NCBI GenBank assembly: GCA_963842795.1
Contig: CAWJHV010000018.1
Location: 184,115-248,114, forward strand
Reading direction: 5' to 3'
Source: WHSW01 sp963842795
Lineage (GTDB): Bacteria > Actinomycetota > Thermoleophilia > Solirubrobacterales > 70-9
Length of the DNA stretch: 64,000 bases
Shown here: positions 27,245-36,568 of the stretch, in pieces
How positions within the stretch are numbered: position 1 is the first letter of the stretch
How the letters are laid out: every line of letters starts with the position of its first letter
Notes under the pieces: model-generated
What the model saw: only the letters and a program-made list of their open reading frames with translations
Told to the model about the DNA's origin: nothing
Database searches by the model: none
Position numbers and translations under genes: made by a program

Positions 27245-28090
27245 CTACGTCCCGGGAGGCAGGCAGTACGCCTGGGCCGTGAGGTCCGCCTCATCCTCGG
27301 CGAACCCGGGTCCGGAGGTCCCGACCGCGCCGGCGACAAACCAGGCGTTGCCGGAATTGGCCGTGCTCCGCCGCGACTCGATCAGGTGCGTGTCGAAGCG
27401 AGTGGGGGTCCAGTCCGCGCCGCCGCTGATCAGGCGCTCACCGGCGTTGCAGGTGGCGGTCACGCTGATCAGGGACCCGTCGCCCGGTGAGGTCACCGTA
27501 TTCGTGCGCGTGACGATCGCGGCGACATCCGCCGCGCCGACCGCGGCGGCATTGAGATCTGCACTGCGCACCGACTGGTCGACGATCTCGGCACCTGCGA
27601 CCCCGTTCGTCTGGATCTCGTTCTGGCCGACTCCTGAGTTTTGGATCTCGCTGGTGCCGACGGCGTCCGTGGTGATCTCGGCCGCGCCGACCCCGAACGA
27701 GGCGATCTCGTCCTGACCGACGGCGTCCGTGGCGATCTCGTCCTGGCCGACGGCGGCCGTGGCGAGGTCGGCGGCGGCGATTGAGCCGTCGAAGATGTCA
27801 GCGCTTTCGACGGCGCCAAATCCGATGTCGGACCCGGTGAGCGATTCATCCGCGATGTCGGTGCCGGTGAGCCCGCCGTTGGGCAGCGTGTCGTCGCGGA
27901 CGTCGTTCGAGAAGATCTGGTTGTTGCGGACGTCGGCGCTGAAGACCTCGCCGTCGATGATGTCCTCCGAGCCGACCTGATCCTGGCCGGGGAGCGGTCC
28001 GTCGACCGCGTAGGCGGTGCCGCTCAGGGCGATGAACACAGCGACGTAGCCGATGACGTTGGAGCGCACGTGGTTGCTGACCCGACTCAT
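27245..28090 (-). CDS. Secreted or surface protein with EIA/DAV-type repeats (paralog 2)
   Basis: 281 residues from ATG 28090. The N-terminus SRVSNHVRSNVIGYVAVFIA then LSGTAYAV is shared with paralog 1 (HLRANVIGYIALFCFAMSGT). Repeats of a five-residue step run from about 35 to 190 (VGQDEIATDAVGQDEIASFG, VGTSEIQNSGVGQNEIQTNG). The C-terminal domain has two Cys (VTATCNAGERLISGGADW and AQAYCLPPG), a pattern also seen in paralog 3. It is probably exported and wall-associated. It is divergent from the large sugar-dehydrogenase-like gene, with only 108 bp between starts. Confidence 0.75.
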   Translation of the reverse strand: MSRVSNHVRSNVIGYVAVFIALSGTAYAVDGPLPGQDQVGSEDIIDGEVFSADVRNNQIFSNDVRDDTLPNGGLTGTDIADESLTGSDIGFGAVESADIFDGSIAAADLATAAVGQDEIATDAVGQDEIASFGVGAAEITTDAVGTSEIQNSGVGQNEIQTNGVAGAEIVDQSVRSADLNAAAVGAADVAAIVTRTNTVTSPGDGSLISVTATCNAGERLISGGADWTPTRFDTHLIESRRSTANSGNAWFVAGAVGTSGPGFAEDEADLTAQAYCLPPGT

Positions 28091-28198
28091 GGACCCTCCT
28101 TGGACCGCTCTCCGGTGGACGGGCCGAGTCTAAGGCGACAACCCCGCGGGCGCTCCACCTCGCAAGAACCGTTCGTGTGCGACCGTTGGAATTGTGGC

Positions 28199-31100
28199 TT
28201 GACCCAACCCGCCGCCTCGACCCATCCCAGGCTTGTCCATGCCCTGCTCGCGATCCTGGCAACCGCGGGCGCGTTGCTCTTCGCCGCGGAGGCCCAGGCG
28301 GCGACCCCGACGCACGTCCAGAGCCGCGCCAAGCAGGTCACCACCGGCACCACGATCGGGCTGCCGTTCACGGGCCCCGTGGCGGCCGGCAACCTGATCG
28401 TCGTCTACGCCGTCTGGGACAACACCTCGCCGGTGACGATCACCGACACCAGGGGTGACGCCTTCAGCAGCGCCGCTCCGCCGGTGCATTGGAACAACGA
28501 CGCTTGGAGCTCGCAGGTCTTCTACGCCAAGAACGTCGCCGGGGGCACGACCTCGGTCCGGGCGAAGTTCTCGAGCGCGATCACCTCGTTCGGCCGCATC
28601 TACACCCACGAGTACTCGGGGGTCGAACGAGACCGCCCCGTTCGACGGCTCCTCGGCCGCGATCGGCTCGACCAGCGCGATGAACAGCGGCTCGGCGACG
28701 ACGACGAGCGCAAACGACCTGATCTTCGGCGCCGGCGCCTCGACCCAGACGGTGACTCACGCCGGCTCGGGCTTCACCACCCGGCGCACGAACTTCGGCG
28801 GGCGCACGGAGGATCGCCTCGCCCCGGCCCCGGGTGCGGCGAGCGCGAGCGCTACCCAGGACGGCTCGCGCTGGGTCATGCACATGGTCGCGTTCAAGCC
28901 CGACCCGCTGCCCGACACCACGAAGCCCACGGTCTCGATCACCGGGCCGACGGACGGCGCAACCGTCTCGGACACGCTGCAGGTGACGGCGAACGCCAGC
29001 GATGACGTCGGGGTCCAGAACGTCTGGCTGCTGGTCGACGGAGAGCGCGTCGGCGGAGCCGACAGAACGGCTCCGTACTCGCTGAGCTGGGACTCCAACT
29101 CCATCGAGGACGGCGCCCACATCCTGAAGGTCAGGGCTCGGGATGCGGCCGGCAACAGCGCCGCGTCGCACCCGGTGACCGTCAACGTCTCCAACAGCGC
29201 CGGCTTCACGAACGAGGTCCTCGCCTCGGGGCTCGACCTCCCGACGACCTTCACCTTCCTGCCCGACGGCCGCATGCTCGTCGGTGAGCTCGAGGGCACC
29301 GTCCTCGTCCTCCCGCCGCCCTACACCGATCCCGACCCGACCCCGTTCCTGCAGCTCTCCAACGTCGGCTCGGCCGGCGTTCAGCAGGGCATCTACGACA
29401 TCGCGCTCGACCCCGACTTCGACTCGAACCGCTTCTTCTACGTCTTCTACACGCTCGGCACGCCCAACCACGACCGCGTCTCGCGGTTTACCGCCAACCC
29501 GACCCTGACCGGAACGGTGCCCGGCAGCGAGTTCGTCCTCTACGAGGATCCCCAGAACGCGAACGCCGAGCATCACGGGGGCTCGCTCAACTTCGACAAC
29601 GACGGCAAGCTCCTGTTCACGACCGGCGAGCACTTCGACCCGTCGGTCTCGCAGGACCTCACCAGCCCGCGGGGCAAGGTCCACCGGATCAACCCGGACG
29701 GCAGCGTGCCCACCGACAACCCGTTCTTCGACGGCGCCGGACCGCACATCGACTCGATCTGGGCCCGCGGGCTGCGCAACCCGTTCCGCTCCTACTACGA
29801 CGCCCCGACCGGCCGCTACTACATCGCCGACGTCGGCGGCAACAATCCCGCGACCGCCGAGGAGGAGATCAACATCGGCGAGGCGGGCGCCAACTACGGC
29901 TGGCCCGACAGCGAGGGCGACTGCTCGCCGCCCTGCGAGAGCCCGCTGTTCTCATACCCCCACAACGGCCGCGACGCCTCGATCACCGGCGGCTTCGTCT
30001 ACCACGGCACCCAGTTCCCGAGCCAGTTCGACGGCGCCTACTTCTACGCCGACTACACCCAGAACTGGATCAGGGGGCTGCGGTTCGCTCCCGACGGCTC
30101 GGTCTCCGACGAGTTCGACTTCGAGCCCGCCGACGGCAGCGTCGACGGGCCCTACGGGGACATCGTCGACCTCGGCCAGGGTCCCGAGGGCTCGCTCTAC
30201 TACATCGACCTCGGCTACTCGGACGTCGGCGGCGCCTTCGGCGTCAGCAAGATCAGGCGGATCAGCTACATCAGCGCAAACCAGCCCCCGGTGGTCGCGG
30301 CGACGGCGAACCCGGCCTCCGGGCCGACGCCGCTCGAGGTCCACTTCTCGAGCGCCGGATCGACCGACCCGGAGGGCGAGCCGCTCACCTACTCGTGGAA
30401 CTTCGGCGACGGCACGACCTCCACCGCCGCCAATCCGACGCACACCTACGCGAACCCGGGTCCGTACCAGGCCCGGCTGACCATCTCGGACGGCGTCAAC
30501 AACTCGGTCTCGGCGCCGATCGCGATCAGCGCGGGCAACGTGCCCACCGCGACGATCGACGCGCCCACCGACGGGATCGAGTTCGACGCCGGCGACCTGA
30601 TCAGCTTCAGCGGCGACGGCACCGACCTCGAGGACGGCTCGCTCCCGAACAGCGCCTTCACGTGGAACATCGACTTTCTCCACGACGGCCACGTCCACCC
30701 GGGGACGCCGATCACGGGCCAGCGCAGCGGCAGCTTCACGATCCCCACCTCGGGCCACGACTTCGAGGGCAACACCCGCTATCGGATCACGCTCACGGTC
30801 GAGGACTCCGACGGCCTGACCTCGACGAGGTCCGTGACCGTCTTCCCCGACAAGGTGAACCTGAGCTTCGGCGCGGTGCCCAGCGGCCGGACGATCTACG
30901 TCGACGGAATCGCGAGGGTGACGCCGTTCGTGCTCGACACGCTGGCCGGCTTCCACCACACGATCGACGCGCGATCGCAGACCGCGGGCGGGAACTCCTA
31001 CACGTTCGATTCCTGGTCCGACGGCGGCGGCCAGCAGCACACGATCACCGTGCCGGAGACCGCCCAGAGCTACACGGCGACCTTCGACAGCACCCCGCTA

Positions 31101-31739
31101 CCGCCCGGCCTGGTCGGAGCCTGGGGGTTCGAGGAGGGCGCCGGCACGACGGTCGCCGACGCCTCGGGCAACGGCAACGAAGGGACGCTCAACGGGCCCG
31201 GCGCCACCTGGAGCGCGACCGGCAAGTTCGGGGGCGGGCTGGAGTTCAGCGGCACGTCGGGGAACGTGCGCATCCCGCACGCGCCCTCGCTGAATCTGAA
31301 CTCGAGCTACACGCTCGAGGCGTGGGTCAAGCCGACCGCCCTCTCCGGCTACCAGACGATCCTGATGAAGGAGGAGACCTCGGGCTGCAGCTACTGGCTG
31401 CAGACGGTCGACACCAACGTCAACAGCGGCTTCGGCAACGGCGGCTGTCGCGAGCACGCCAGCAGCGGGCCGGCCGTGCCGCTGAACGCGTGGTCACATC
31501 TGGCGGGCGTCTTCAACAACGCGGCCAACACCTACACCCTCTATCTGAACGGGACGGCGATCGGGACGTCGAGCGAGACGCTCGCGCCGACGCCGAACAC
31601 CCAGGCCCTCATCTTCGGCCAGTCGGGGTGCGGTGCCTGCGGCTTCGAGCGCTGGCAGGGCCTCATCGACGACGTCCGGATCTACGACCGCTCGCTGAGC
31701 GCGGCCGAGATCCAGGCCGACATGGACCACGGGGTCTAG
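28199..31739 (+). CDS. Large secreted PQQ-type sugar dehydrogenase-like protein with Ig-like, PKD and LamG domains (one frameshift)
   Basis: About 1180 residues. The start is uncertain (TTG 28199 or GTG 28175), before a signal peptide LVHALLAILATAGALLFAAE. Domain order: a beta-rich module (about 40-240), an Ig-like module (VSITGPTDGATVSDTLQVTA), a six-bladed glucose/sorbosone dehydrogenase propeller (about 330-690: PTTFTFLPDGRMLVGELEGT, EHHGGSLNFDNDGKLLFTTG, IWARGLRNPFRSYYDAPTGR), a PKD domain (LTYSWNFGDGTTSTAANPTH), a second beta domain, and a C-terminal LamG-like domain (GLVGAWGFEEGAGTTVADAS; LIDDVRIYDRSLSAAEIQAD). A surplus G at about 28620 breaks the frame. It probably binds and oxidises extracellular carbohydrate; PQQ binding is not proven. 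Confidence 0.82.
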
Positions 31740-31769
31740 ATCATCTAGGCGGCTCGGCTCGCGGGGCCT

Positions 31770-32474
31770 TCAGCCCCACGAGCCCTCCATCATCGGCCGG
31801 AAGCTGGTCGTCAGGATCCGCATCCCGGGTGGCCGGGTGACCGTGAACATGATCACGTCGGCGACCTCGTCGGCGGACAGCATCCCCTCCAGCTCGGGAT
31901 CTCCGTCCTCGCGCCCGGTGCCGATCGCGAAGTCGGTGTTCACGCCCCCCGGGCAGATGCAGCTCGCGCGCACCCCGTGCTCGCGCAGCTCGTGGTCGAG
32001 CGCGCGCGTGAAGCCGAGCTGGCCGAACTTCGACGCGTTGTAGACCGACTCGCCGGGAAACGCGCGCAGGCCGGCGACGCTCGCGAGCGCGACGAAGTCG
32101 CCCTCCCCCGCCTCGATCAGGTGCGGCAACGCGGCGGCCGCGGTGTAGAGGGTCCCCTTCAGGTTGACGTCGATCATCTCCTCGACCAGCTCCGGATCGA
32201 GCTCGAGGAAGGGCCCGTAGGCGCCGACGCCGGCGTTCGCGACGACGATGTCGAGCCGCCCGAAGCGCTCTACCACCGCGTCCACGGCGACACCCAGCGC
32301 CTCCCGATCACGAACGTCGCAGGCGATCCCCAGCGCCCGATCGAGCCCCAGGTCCGAACCGCGCCGCGAGAGCAGCCCGACCCCGGCCCCGGCCTCGTGG
32401 AGCTTGCGCGCGACCGCCGCGCCGATCCCGCCGCTGCCGCCCGTGACCAGCGCGACCTTGCCGTCCAGTTCCAT
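31770..32474 (-). CDS. Short-chain dehydrogenase/reductase
   Basis: 234 residues from ATG 32474. Classical SDR motifs: VALVTGGSGGIGAAVARKLH (cofactor glycine-rich loop), IVVANAGVGAYGPFLE (NAG), ALASVAGLRAFPGESVYNAS with YNASK (catalytic Tyr and Lys), and CPGGVNTDFA. An Arg pair after the first strand (LLSRRGSDLG) suggests NADP preference. The substrate is unknown. It lies between the convergent large secreted gene and the orphan binding protein. Confidence 0.88.
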   Translation of the reverse strand: MELDGKVALVTGGSGGIGAAVARKLHEAGAGVGLLSRRGSDLGLDRALGIACDVRDREALGVAVDAVVERFGRLDIVVANAGVGAYGPFLELDPELVEEMIDVNLKGTLYTAAAALPHLIEAGEGDFVALASVAGLRAFPGESVYNASKFGQLGFTRALDHELREHGVRASCICPGGVNTDFAIGTGREDGDPELEGMLSADEVADVIMFTVTRPPGMRILTTSFRPMMEGSWG

Positions 32475-32523
32475 CCGATCTCCTTCCTCGACTGACCGCT
32501 CCCCAGCCTCGCAGGCCGCGGAG

Positions 32524-34168
32524 CTACTCGGCGAGCCAGACCTGGCGCAGGGGCCACCAGCCGATCGGATAGGTCTCGAAGTTCATGACCTCGTCCCGGT
32601 AGCCGGTGACCGACTCGGTGAAGAAGAGCGGCACCGCGGGGGCGTCGTCCATTGCCATCTGCTGGACCTCGGCGAAGTACCCTGGCGCGCTGGTCCTCGT
32701 CGAGCGTGCCCTTGGCGTCGGCGAGCAGCTGGAGCAGTTTGGGGTTCTCGTAGAAGGTCCCGAGCCCGTGCAGGCCGGAATCGGCGTCGTACGTCAGCGC
32801 CGCGACCTCGTCGTCGGACAGCGTGTCGCTGGAGACCGCGTCGCCGGGGAAGCTCGCCGCCGCGCCCCCCTCGCCGTCGAGCCACTCGGTGAACATCGTC
32901 CCGAAGTCCCGGGGGACGATCTTCACGTCGACCCCGATCCGCCCCCACTCCTGCTTGAGCACCTGCGCCGTGTGCTTCTCGACCACGTCGCCGGCCGGGA
33001 TCTCGAGCTCCAGCTCGAAGCCGTCCGGGACGCTCGACTCCGAGATCAGCCGCCTGGCCTTGTCGAGGTCGTAGCGGTAGGGCCTGACGGAGTCGTCCCA
33101 GTACTTGACCGGCGCGATGTTGCTGTTGGCGATCCTGGCGTTTCCGAACAGGATCGCGTCGCGGATCTGCTCCTTGGGCGTCGCGTAGTTGAGGGCCTGG
33201 CGGACCTCGACCTCGTCCAGCGGCGCGTGCGCGTTGTTGAGGAACACCGAGTCCCACTTCAGCGAGTCGGCGACCTCGACCGTGATCCCGTCGACCTCGC
33301 GCAGCGGCTCGACCTGCTCGTAGGGAATCCCGTCCGCGACGTCGACCTTCCCCGACTTCAGGTCTCGCGTGCGCATGTTCGCGTGCGGCACGAACTCGAA
33401 CACCACCTCGTCGAGATAGGGCTGGCCCTCCCGCCAGTAGTACGGGTTGCGCTTCAGCACCGTGCGCTCGCCGTGCGTGAACTCGGCCACCTTGAAGGGA
33501 CCCGACCCGACCGGGCGCTCGGCGAAGCGCTCGTCGCCGATCTCCTCGACGACCTTCTTCGGCACGATCGCAGCCGCGAACATCGCCATCGCGTCGAGGA
33601 ATGCGCCGTCGACGCTGTTGAGGGTGACCTTGACCGTGCGACCGTCGACCGCGTCGACCCTCTCGATCGCCGCGCCGAGCGTCGCGTAGTTGACGTTCAC
33701 GTTCGGGTCGGCGAAGCGGTCGATCGAGAACTTGACGTCCTGCGCCGTCACCGGGTCGCCGTTGGAGAACCTCGCGTCGCGCAGGTGGAAGGTCCACTCG
33801 CGCCCGTCCGGACTGTGCTCCCAGGACTTCGCCAGCCCGGGGACGAGCTCCGAGCCCTGGACCTCGACCAGCTGGTCGAAGATCTGCTGGATGGTGAAGA
33901 TCGAGCCGTTGTTGGCGGCGTCGATCGGATTCAGCCCCGCCTCGGCGTCGAGGGTCCGCGCGAAGGTCAGCGTCCCTCCCCTGACGACCTTCGTGCCGGT
34001 CGCCGGAGTGCCCTCATCCGCGCTGGTCGTTTCCTCGGTTGGGGCCTCGGCGCCGGTCGAGTCCTCGGAGCTGTCGCCACCGCAGCCGCCGAGCAGCACG
34101 CCGAGGCTCAGCAGCGCGGCGAGCAGCCCCCGCGACCCCATCGAAGGTGGCATCGAAGGCACCCTCAT
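32524..34168 (-). CDS. Orphan ABC substrate-binding lipoprotein, family 5 (one frameshift)
   Basis: About 545 residues from ATG 34168. Lipobox GVLLGGCGGDSS follows a Ser/Thr/Glu-rich linker. SBP5 features: GLAKSWEHSPDGREWTFHLR, FSNGDPVTAQDVKFSIDRF, PVGSGPFKVAEFTHGERTVL, and DEVEVRQALNYATPKEQIRD. A shift near 32690 separates the C-terminus, which ends VMNFETYPIGWWPLRQVWLA and stops at 32524. No permease or ATPase gene is adjacent, unlike the Dpp operon at 12.5-23 kb. It may use that machinery or another one elsewhere. Confidence 0.85.
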
Positions 34169-34314
34169 CCGTCGACGCGATCCTCATCGGAGCGCCGGAC
34201 GGCCCCGCGCGGCGTCTCGTTGTCGGGGATCGGGACCACCAAGGCACGCCCCGCCCCGGGGCGACGGCGCTCGCGAATCCTCTCAGAGACGCGGCCCCGC
34301 CGCGTCGGGTCGGC

Positions 34315-34509
34315 TCAGCCCGAGCGCTCGGTTGCCGGCCTGCTCGGCGTCGGGGTGGGCGTCCCGGCGCGCCGCCGGTGCGCCACCGCGGCCAGCAGGC
34401 GGCGGATCGGCTTGCCGCCGGCCTCCAGCTCGTGGGAGCGGCGAGGCGTCCTGTACGACCCGGCACCGGGGCGAACCTGGCGGGCGACGAATAGGGCTCC
34501 TGGCAGCAC
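34315..34509 (-). CDS. Small basic protein of unknown function with strong translation signals
   Basis: 64 codons from GTG 34509 to a TGA at 34315. The case for it is the upstream sequence: AAAAGGAGGAAAGTC directly precedes the GTG, and a promoter lies about 40 bp further up. The product is rich in Arg and Pro (VARQVRPGAGSYRTPRRSHE, LLAAVAHRRRAGTPTPTPSR), with no membrane segment or known domain. It is divergent from the CGNR regulator and shares a control region with it, so it could be the start of a longer frameshifted gene or a genuine small regulated protein. Confidence 0.45.
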   Translation of the reverse strand: MLPGALFVARQVRPGAGSYRTPRRSHELEAGGKPIRRLLAAVAHRRRAGTPTPTPSRPATERSG

Positions 34510-34544
34510 GACTTTCCTCCTTTTCTTGCGTGACTCTCTATTAC

Positions 34545-34571
34545 GTTATACCGGTCACGCTGACCTGTCAA
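34545..34571 (-). promoter_or_regulatory. Promoter with embedded operator between small gene and CGNR regulator
   Basis: Minus strand: TTGACA (34566-34571), 15-bp spacer, TATAAC (34545-34550). The spacer is itself the inverted repeat GGTCA-GCG-TGACC (34553-34565). A second palindrome, GTCATGAC, lies at 34584-34591, nearer the CGNR start. Together they suggest a regulator that controls both directions. Confidence 0.6.
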
Positions 34572-34608
34572 GTCGTTTTGCCGGTCATGACGGGCTATTC
34601 TTCTTCGC

Positions 34609-35202
34609 GTGGACGTCACCGAGCTCGCGCGCCAGATCGAGGACAAGGTCGCCCCCGAGCCGCTGATCGCGGTCCAGGGACTGGCGAACACGTTCGCCTT
34701 CGATACCGGCGAGGAACGGCTCCTCGATCCGGCCTCGGCCCGCGAGTGGCTGCTCGTCTCGGACCTCGCCGCGCCCACGGTGAAGGTCGGCGAGTCCGAG
34801 CTCGAGGGCCTGCGCGAGTGCCGCGCGGTGATCCGCGACCTGATCGATGCCAACCTCGACGGCGACCCCGACGCCGCGGCCCCCGGGCTCGCGCGCCTGG
34901 CCGCCGCGCATCCCGTGGAGCTGGTCGCCGGCGCGGACGGGAAGCTCCGGCTCGACCTCACCCCGCCGGCCACCGTCGACGAGGTGATCTCGCAGATGCT
35001 CGGGATCGTCTTCGCCGCTCAGCTCGAGGACGAGTGGCCGCGGCTCAAGGTCTGCGCCAGCGACGAGTGCCGCTGGGCCTTCTACGACAGCTCCCGCAAC
35101 CGCAGCGGCACCTGGTGCAAGATGGAGACGTGCGGCAACCAGATCAAGAACCGCGCCTACCGCAGGCGCAAGTCCGGCGACCGCTCCGGCGCTACCGCCT
35201 AG
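34609..35202 (+). CDS. CGNR zinc-finger transcriptional regulator
   Basis: 197 residues from GTG 34609. The N-terminal ligand-binding part (DUF1470/ABATE-like) begins LANTFAFDTGEERLLDPASA. The C-terminal zinc finger is plain: LKVCASDECRWAFYDSSRNR followed by GTWCKMETCGNQIKNRAYRR, giving four Cys ligands and the CGN-x-x-K motif. It probably binds the GGTCA/TGACC repeats just upstream and regulates itself, the small divergent gene and perhaps the transglycosylase gene that follows. Confidence 0.9.
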   Translation: MDVTELARQIEDKVAPEPLIAVQGLANTFAFDTGEERLLDPASAREWLLVSDLAAPTVKVGESELEGLRECRAVIRDLIDANLDGDPDAAAPGLARLAAAHPVELVAGADGKLRLDLTPPATVDEVISQMLGIVFAAQLEDEWPRLKVCASDECRWAFYDSSRNRSGTWCKMETCGNQIKNRAYRRRKSGDRSGATA

Positions 35203-35225
35203 CAGCCCCGATCGTCCTGCTGCTC

Positions 35226-36084
35226 ATGGTCCCGCTGCTCGGCTGCGGGTCGGGCGGCGCCGACGCCGGCGATGACCCGTGGCCCACGGCCGAGCGAGCA
35301 GTTCCCGAGCGCACGGCGCCCGATCCCGACGAGGGGATCCCGCTCGACCCGGCCCGGCTCGCCGACGCGCTGACCGACACGCACGACGCGCTTCACCGCG
35401 CGATCGAGCGCTGGCGGAGAGGAGGGCGATCTTGGCGAGAAGGCGCCGCGCGGGGTGACGCTTCACGCCCTCTACCAGCAGCGCATCTACGTGCTGCTGA
35501 CATCGAGGGAGGGGCTCGCCGGGGCGGTGGCCGACCGCCTCGACGGCGAGGTCGCCGACGAGGCGCGCGACACCCTGGGTGCGCGGCGCGAGCTGAGCCA
35601 CCTCTCGACGCCGGTCGCCGCCCGCCACATCGACACGGGGCCCGCGCTGCCGGCCGGCGTGCTGCTGGGCTTCTACCGCGAGGCCGAGAAGCGGTTCGGC
35701 GTCTCCTGGAAGGTGTTGGCCGCGGTCAACTTCGTCGAGTCGGCCTTCGGCAAGGTGCGCAGCAAGAGCACGGCGGGCGCCCGCGGCCCGATGCAGTTCA
35801 TCCCCTCGACCTGGGACGCCTACGGCATGGGCGGCGACATCGACGACCCGCGCGACGCGATCATGGGGGCGGCCAATTACCTGCACGCCTCCGGGGCGCC
35901 GCAGAGCAACAGCCGGGCGCTGTTCGCCTACAACCCGTCGGACGCGTACGTGAACGCGGTGCTCGGTTACACCCGGCGCATGCGCCACGACCGCCACGCG
36001 TACTTCGCCTTCCACAGCTGGCAGGTGTTCGTGCACACGCCCTCGGGGATCCGCCGGATCACAGGCCCCGGGCTGGGCGGCTGA
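35226..36084 (+). CDS. Secreted lytic transglycosylase-like lipoprotein, one frameshift, start uncertain
   Basis: The visible N-terminus is PIVLLLMVPLLGCGSGGAD, a short hydrophobic stretch with lipobox LLGC. The only in-frame ATG (35226) leaves too short a signal, so the true start may lie inside the CGNR gene end after a base correction. A shift near 35425 links it to VTLHALYQQRIYVLL. The catalytic domain reads FGVSWKVLAAVNFVESAFGK (catalytic Glu), then AGARGPMQFIPSTWDAYGMG and DAIMGAANYLHASGAP, as in SLT/MltB-type enzymes that cleave peptidoglycan glycan strands. It ends HTPSGIRRITGPGLGG. Confidence 0.78.
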
Positions 36085-36089
36085 GCCGC

Positions 36090-36568
36090 TCAGAGGCCGG
36101 GCTTGAAGACCATGTCCCAGGCCGCCACCACGAGCAGCAGCGACGATCAGCCAGTAGCCCCACGACCAGCGCGCGAGCTGGCGGCAGGGCGCAGCTCGGA
36201 TCGATCGCCGTCGCGCGACGCGCGCGCTCGGCCTCGAGCGCCGCCCGGCTCTGGTGGGCGGCGCCGACCACGAAGGCCGCCGCGAACAGGCCGAGCGCGA
36301 GCAGCGACCCAGAACTGCCCGAAGTCCCAGGCGGCGCTGTCGAGCACCATCCAGACCCCGAGCCCGAGCACCGCGATCGTCGAGGGCGCGAGGACGAGCG
36401 GACCGATCCGGCGCAGGTTGCCGACGAAGCGCGCGACGCGCCTCGGCCTCGCCGCCGCGCACGACCTGGGTCGACGAGCACGCCGAGCAGCAGCCCGCCA
36501 CCGACCCAGGCCATGGCGGCGACGATGTGCCCGAACAGGAGCCAGTCGTAGAGGCCGCGGTCGGCATC
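36090..36568 (-). CDS. DUF2269-type integral membrane protein, several frameshifts
   Basis: Start ATG 36568 overlaps the MFS stop (TGATG). Reassembled from three frames it reads LYDWLLFGHIVAAMAWVGGG, LRRIGPLVLAPSTIAVLGLG, VWMVLDSAAWDFGQFW, LLALGLFAAAFVVGAAHQSR and LVVAAWDMVFKPGL, with stop at 36090. Four membrane helices, a conserved His in FGHIVAAMAWVGGG and a final AWDMVFKP fit the DUF2269/CopD-like family. It is in an operon with the MFS exporter. Function is unknown. Confidence 0.68.

Noticed and set aside
32606..36551. Very long plus-strand frames (686 and 953 codons) over the binding protein and CGNR/transglycosylase region
   Set aside because: The translations are low-complexity Arg/Ala/Val-rich with no motifs, opposite or out of frame to genes with clear family signatures. 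Only the short lipoprotein start near 35205-35420 inside one of them is real.
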